A stretch of 64,000 nucleotides of DNA from Punica granatum (Eukaryota > Streptophyta > Magnoliopsida > Myrtales > Lythraceae): NCBI RefSeq assembly GCF_007655135.1, contig NC_045134.1, positions 17,384,568 through 17,448,567 of the forward strand, written 5' to 3'. Positions 58,597 to 64,000 of this stretch are shown piece by piece. Made by a program: the position numbers and the translations under genes. Positions within the stretch are counted from its first letter, which is position 1; each line of letters starts with the position of its first letter. Below the pieces are notes generated by a model that worked only from the letters and a program-made list of their open reading frames with translations, had not been told where the DNA came from and made no database searches.

Positions 58597-60992
58597 TTAG
58601 AATGCAGCCCATCCCGATGCTGTCGAGGTCTTTGCGGAACCTGAACTAGCTGAGGATGGCAGGTTTCTCTGCAGGTTTACCAGGAACAAGGGTCAGTCAG
58701 ATGGTCCTACTACAATTTTATAACTAAAGGATTTTCCAGAGGTAAGCAAAAACAAAAAGATTTGTAAAAGAAAAAGGCAGTTGATCGGATTACAACAAAG
58801 GACTCACAAAATAATTCAAAATCATTTCATGAGTCACATTGAATTCGCAGCACCGCCTTGTTCAATCATTAGATAGATGTTTTAATCTATTTTTTACCAG
58901 AACACAAGTTCACTACCTTTCTCTTTCATTCATGCCACTAATGTGTGGAAAGTACAGATACATTTGGCGAAGACAGGACAGCATTTTTAAACTGGTAAGG
59001 TTCATGTACTTTTGAAACTGGAAACTACGATATCCATTTGGGAGCTGAAACCCGGTTATTTCTGGCAAGGGTTTCGGCTTTCTGTGTCCAGTTTCTGCTG
59101 AACAGAAAAGAGAACCATTGAACAGTTCTTCTTTTTTTTCCAATTTTAGGATTAATTTATCGTACATATTTCCTAAACAATAATTTGTCAACTAAAAACT
59201 GACATCTTTATAAAGAAAGACTAATAATAGAGGGCCTCAAAATGGGTGACTGACATCTTTAGCTCAAATTATGAGAATGAAAAGTAGGTGAGTGAGACAG
59301 TTGTCAAATAAGGTAGTGAAATTGGCCTCAAAATACACCACTAGACTAGCCAGTCGAGGGATCCAAGCAACGGAGGATAACAATCCAAGTTTGCAAATTG
59401 ACTCCTCAGAAGTTCAATGCAAAATGCAAGTGGCACTACTATACCAAAGTTTAGCTTAGGAAGATCCATCAACCCATCTACGACACTTTCTCCCAACATA
59501 AGAATAGCTTCTCCTGATATAAACAATAGTTTCTATATTTTCAACCAAACAAAGGCACCTGATTAAGCTGAGACTGAATTTGATCATTAATAACCTCTTT
59601 GGCTCAATTTGAACCATGGAGCATCTCAACCTAGATGTCAGGTATTCAGGTTACTTCATTTTTCTAACAATAAAGATGAGAAATTTCATTGATCAACCAA
59701 AAAGCAGGAAAAAGAATCAGCCCATAAATATGCACAATACAACAGGAGAATCTTGTGAGCATTAAAGTGAGTCAATCATATCCAGAAAGGCACAAAATCC
59801 CCAACTGTGTGTTTCCTTTTACAAATAATGCATTAATAAAATAATCACACGTGCATTAATAAAACAACTATATACCTGTTTGATTTATAGAAAGAACCAT
59901 TTATATATACATATATATATATATTATATTAAATTGATATGTATGATAGCATTTACAATTTTTTAAAAAGTGAACGATATATTTGAACACTTACTGTAGT
60001 ATAATTAGACATTTTAGGAAGGAACATTTACTCAAATTTTAGAAATTAGCACTTCCATGTTATGTTTTTTGAAGAGAATTCAACAATCACCAGGATTTCA
60101 ATTAGAATTGAAGGATGTTTTAGGGTTTTAGGATTTTATCTGAAAACAAATTTTTGTGGCTATATGTCTCTTGCTTCATTGCAGAATAGCCTCCGGGAAT
60201 ACAATTTTATAAAAGTACCAAAATATCAACTTATCAGCGAACACAAGTAAAGATGCTATAAATTACTAAAAGTCACTCATTTTTTTTATCAAACGATTGT
60301 ACCAAAAACTACTATGTCACTTATTTTCTTATCAAAACATTGTCCAAAAGAGAATATAATATATTTATCGATGCTAGTTTTCAACCTCGAGGTTCCTCGA
60401 GAATTATTATTCTTGGTTTTCTATTTTGAAGATGTGGCATTTGATGTCTGGGCTCCAGGATTACTTTGGACCCTTTTTTTTTGTTGAAAGATAATTTTGG
60501 ACATAAAGTGTTAAGAGCGGGCAGATTTGCTTAGGTCAATACTCTTATTCATATTCTCTTATTTTATTTTTATTCTTATCCATTTATGCAACATAATTTG
60601 CTAACTCAAATGCTTCCTGTTGGTAGAAAATTAATTTAAATACGATAAAGGCACATTATCACAATTTCACCTAATACCTAATTACAGTCACCTATCTCTA
60701 AGTGCACAACCACAAGCCTCATCTCAAATCTCATCAACAGCTTCGCCTCAACTCATCAGCTCCTTTTTATCAGGCTGAAATTCCATTCTCTCCCAATATA
60801 ACAGCCACAGTTACTGTTCCCAACTATTATTACTATTTTGGAGAAAGAAACTTTTGCCTTACTTTCACTTTCCGATATTACCCTTACTATATATGTTTGG
60901 ATTTATGACAACTAATAGAGTAAGGATACAATCGTAAAATGTCAGAAATAACCACTCACTAACTCTCACTTCCACTCATCTTAAACAACTTC

Positions 60993-61026
<34 letters not shown>

Positions 61027-62342
61027 CCTTGTCTTCCAATATTGTAGGTTAAGCCTTTTTGTTCAATTAGTTAATTCATTATTATTATTCTTTTATTTTG
61101 ACAGTATTTTCATAATAAATTGTCACTTACAAGAGGTAAATTCATATATTCTCTCAATAAATTAACAAAGAAAATATTTATTAAATTACATAGCACGTAG
61201 TGCGGGTATATTCTAGTCTCTCTTTATCTTTAGGTTCTTGTAGTGTTATCTAATCTTATGATTTAAAAGATTGTATTATCATTTTAGAGCATGCTTGGCA
61301 TCCTGCAGTGGTAGTGGCCAGCGTCGGGCCCTCACCGTCCCTCTCCACCTCCAATTCAAGTTGCTCCTTTCTTTTATTTTTCCCTTTTCTATTTATATAA
61401 TAATTTTAATTTTAGAAATTAATGCTATAATTTTTAAAAATATTTAATTTAAATGGTACCTTGGCCATTTTGTTCTCATATCCAAATCCTAATACTTGAC
61501 AATAGCCAAAAAACTAATTGGAATATCAAATCATTGGGACATTAATTCCCATCCCATCCCATCCCCTTCCCCTTCGGTCTTCCTTTACAAAGATGTTACT
61601 TCCATGGAAGCTTTTTGTGCATTTTATCACTCCTTTGGGTCAATATTGTGAGTCCTTATCATGTTTTAATAGTTTATGTGTATTTTTGTATATTTCTGTT
61701 CTGAATTTAGTGCTGCAGATGTCTCATTCTCAGTGAAGTCTTAATTAAGACTTTAAAAAAGGGTTGAAAAAGGGATATATCCTTTGAATTCTACTCATCA
61801 TTCAAACATCAAAAAGGGGATTAAAGAGGTCGAAATTAAGGTATCCTAAATTCAAAACGTAATTTTCTGTCTGTGAAGGTTAGGGCGAGAAAGGTTGTAT
61901 TTCCATCCATACAAGCAGACACTTAGAGATTTCATGTACTTTTGGTTCCCCCAAAGTAGCACAAGCGAATTTGTTGTACAGTATAGCAGGACAATTAAGG
62001 GATTATGTGAAAAACTTAAGAGCAGCCTGTCATATGTCGGATACAGACACAAAATGCACGAGAAAATGAAGAACTTCTACATACCTCCAATGGAGATAAA
62101 TCTGATAAAGGATCAGTACTCCGCCTGGTAGTATTACTGGATGAAGACCTCTTGGTGACTGCCGGATCGTTTGGAGGGGGAGGAAGAGGAGTCCTAACCG
62201 TCCCTCCTCCGCTAGGTGGTGGACTGAGCAGAGCTTTTGGTTTTCCACTTCCAGAAACCCCACCTGATAGCCCAGCAGAAGAAAGCATACCAGTCCCACT
62301 AGAAGGTTTGGGCTTCACATTTATCCGGATTGTTTCACCCTC
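58597..62342 (-). CDS. NECAP-like adaptin-ear-binding protein, last two exons
   Basis: This is the C-terminal part of a NECAP-family protein, a cytosolic clathrin-coat accessory factor in endocytosis. Two minus-strand exons are visible. Exon 62085-62342 (86 codons) starts after AG with EGETIRINVKPKPSSGTG, contains Pro-rich PLPPPPNDPAV and ends DPLSDLSPLE at a GTATGT donor. The last exon, 58597-58668, encodes RNLPSSASSG...KTSTASGWAAF then TAA. The EGETIRINVKPK stretch and terminal WAAF (a WxxF-type adaptor-binding motif) are features of plant NECAP-like proteins. The intron between the exons is 3.4 kb and TE-bearing. The conserved N-terminal PH-like domain is not in this window; it should lie beyond position 64000, because the gene reads leftward. 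Confidence 0.85.
60536..61216 (+). mobile_element. Possible Helitron in NECAP-like intron
   Basis: The right end has GCACGTAGTGC (hairpin stem GCAC/GTGC, 61193-61203), then an AT-rich spacer and CTAG (61213-61216) before T, which fits a Helitron 3' terminus. The left end is uncertain; TCAATACTCTTATTC at 60536 is a candidate. No coding sequence is seen. A CT microsatellite lies at 60996-61023. Confidence 0.45.
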
Positions 62343-64000
62343 CTATTATTTGGACATCAAGTAAAATAAGTTTTGCAGTTGCTTAGGAACAGAGGAACGC
62401 ATAATTCATCCCAGCACCAAAGCATCCTATAAGGAAAAAAATCCAACTCTATCACGAGGGCTGACCAATCTGATGTTAAAAGTAAAACGCCATAGGGCTT
62501 ACAAGAATTCAAAGAGACAAAAAAAAGAAGAGGGGGCTGTGGCCCCCACAGGGGGGGTGGGCGCACGGGGCATGAGAAAGTGAAAAGCCAAACAGCATCA
62601 GACTAAACACAATTATTTTCCAGAAGTAGACCACTACCTTACAAAGAACAATAATCGTTCATGTTTCAGCGATACAATAAAATATTATCATTCAAGATAG
62701 ACAAAGAGTGCTAATCTACAAGAACAACAAAAATGTTGAACAATTTATTATGTCAAGAACTAGTTTTAAGCCTTAAAAAATCTCAACCTAATATGGTTGA
62801 ATTCGATGAGTAATTGTGGGATCAAGTATCAAATCAAGTAGCACCAACTGCTGGAAACCATAAGAAGAACAATTACAATAGAAAAAGATACAAAACCATC
62901 AAAGAGCAGTAACAAGTTAGTACTTCTACTATAGTAGCATCTCCACCAAGGGGCCCAATATATAGAAACAGCAACTATGCAATGCACATGGGCATGCTCT
63001 TTTCTTGTTGACTTTCTTTTATTTGCTCACATGATAGATGTTTCTTACTACCACTTAATCCAGCAAAACTTTTACATGATTTTCATCTTAAAATTTAAAA
63101 CAACTATTCCCACATGAAAGCAGGAGATTCCCAAACCCCTGGCCGAAATCCATGACACAAAAACTAGCTGCAAATGGCACAGAATCGTGATCTACACGCA
63201 TCACTTTTGTAAGTGTTCAGCACTGCTTCTCATGCCTAAAAAATTCCCACTAGATCATCCCCCAGTATTTCCCCAGTATCTTGAAGAAAATTAAAAGGGA
63301 AAAATTCTCCATTCAGACTCTGACAAACAGCACCCCAGATGTCCTATCTGAATTGTATATATATATTCCTTCTTTTCTTGCCAAACTTGTTACTTCTACT
63401 ATTTCAAGATATAGTTGTCAATTATAGTAATTTCAACTTCCAGAAAACAGACTTGAGACCTAAATCCCTGAAGAAATAACGGCATGATTACAACAGCAGC
63501 GCACAATTATCCTTCTCTCGGAATTAAAGGGCTTAGAAAGGTAACCCAATTCTGAGTCTCGATTCCAATCTATTCACAGGGAAGGTCTACCTATCAATTG
63601 TGCAATCTCCAGTCACACCTAGGAAGTCAGGAAATGCTTATCTGGAAAATGTTCCTGGCTGTTTGCTATTCATGACATAAAACTCATAAATGTAGAAAAT
63701 CTGATCAAATCAAGATCTACACGAACAGATCAAATGGCGCCTAAAGCTAGCCGAGCAGTTTAAGCTCTGCAAAACCGGGAATAAAAACAAAGAGCATATC
63801 CAAACTATTTACACACTATCAGCTAGCTCGTTCACTTCTTCGCGAGCTCCACAAGAACAGGAGAACCCGACCAAATGACTAACTCGAACTACATAAAAGC
63901 GCAAACTTTTCTTTGAATCCAACCAATTTCTACATACATCGTAGGCGCCATTGCTCACATTAGTTAGAGATATGATGAATGGAAGAACGTAGCGATACCT
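62343..64000 (-). other. Intronic or upstream part of NECAP-like gene
   Basis: I find no further exon of the NECAP-like gene or any other gene. The sequence is AT-rich, with a purine/GC-rich low-complexity patch at 62520-62570. It is most likely an intron running past the right edge. Confidence 0.5.

Noticed and set aside
1..64000. CRISPR arrays, operons, bacterial-type systems
   Set aside because: The DNA is clearly plant nuclear; no regular repeat-spacer array or polycistronic layout is present.

Overview
The window is nuclear DNA from a flowering plant, most likely a core eudicot. The evidence is spliced genes with GT-AG introns, strongly AT-rich intergenic DNA, plant-specific families (a ROP-interacting CRIB protein, a SCARECROW-type GRAS factor, an NPF transporter) and a dense load of nested transposable elements. 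I could not fix the species.

Five protein-coding genes look intact or intact within the window. They are a four-exon RIC gene (minus, 13375-14790), an intronless SCR-like GRAS gene (minus, 17561-19093), a 19-exon mitochondrial citrate synthase gene (plus, 34170-41461), a 7-exon CSB/Rad26-type SWI2/SNF2 ATPase gene (plus, 44139-49561), and the last two exons of a NECAP-like endocytic adaptor gene (minus, 58597-62342) whose 5' part lies beyond the right edge. An NPF5-like peptide/nitrate transporter pseudogene, still carrying introns, sits at 2752-3739. An unidentified exon-like remnant near 30847-33720 has been split by two LINE insertions. The intact genes serve unrelated cell functions (polarity signalling, transcription, TCA cycle, DNA repair, endocytosis), and nothing suggests a functional cluster.

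Layout: 1-7446 is AT-rich DNA with the NPF pseudogene and two diverged copies of a repeat containing a roughly 37-bp minisatellite. 7447-12816 is an unusual composite retroelement: a decayed Copia element whose left LTR is Copia-type, but whose right side joins a pair of head-to-head TRIM elements forming a palindrome of about 850 bp. The whole block has a perfect 5-bp target duplication (GTTCA) and interrupts an old LINE RNase H fragment. 13-20 kb holds the RIC and GRAS genes. 20-34 kb is a TE-rich zone with LINEs, two hAT-like non-autonomous elements, MITEs and inverted repeats. 34-49.6 kb is the gene-rich core, with a non-autonomous MULE between the citrate synthase and CSB genes. 49.6-58.5 kb holds gypsy fragments and one complete-ended but internally deleted gypsy element. 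58.6-64 kb is mostly the introns of the NECAP-like gene.

The most noteworthy feature is the chimeric Copia/TRIM block with its self-complementary axis. It looks like a retrotransposon cDNA rearrangement that integrated as a single unit.
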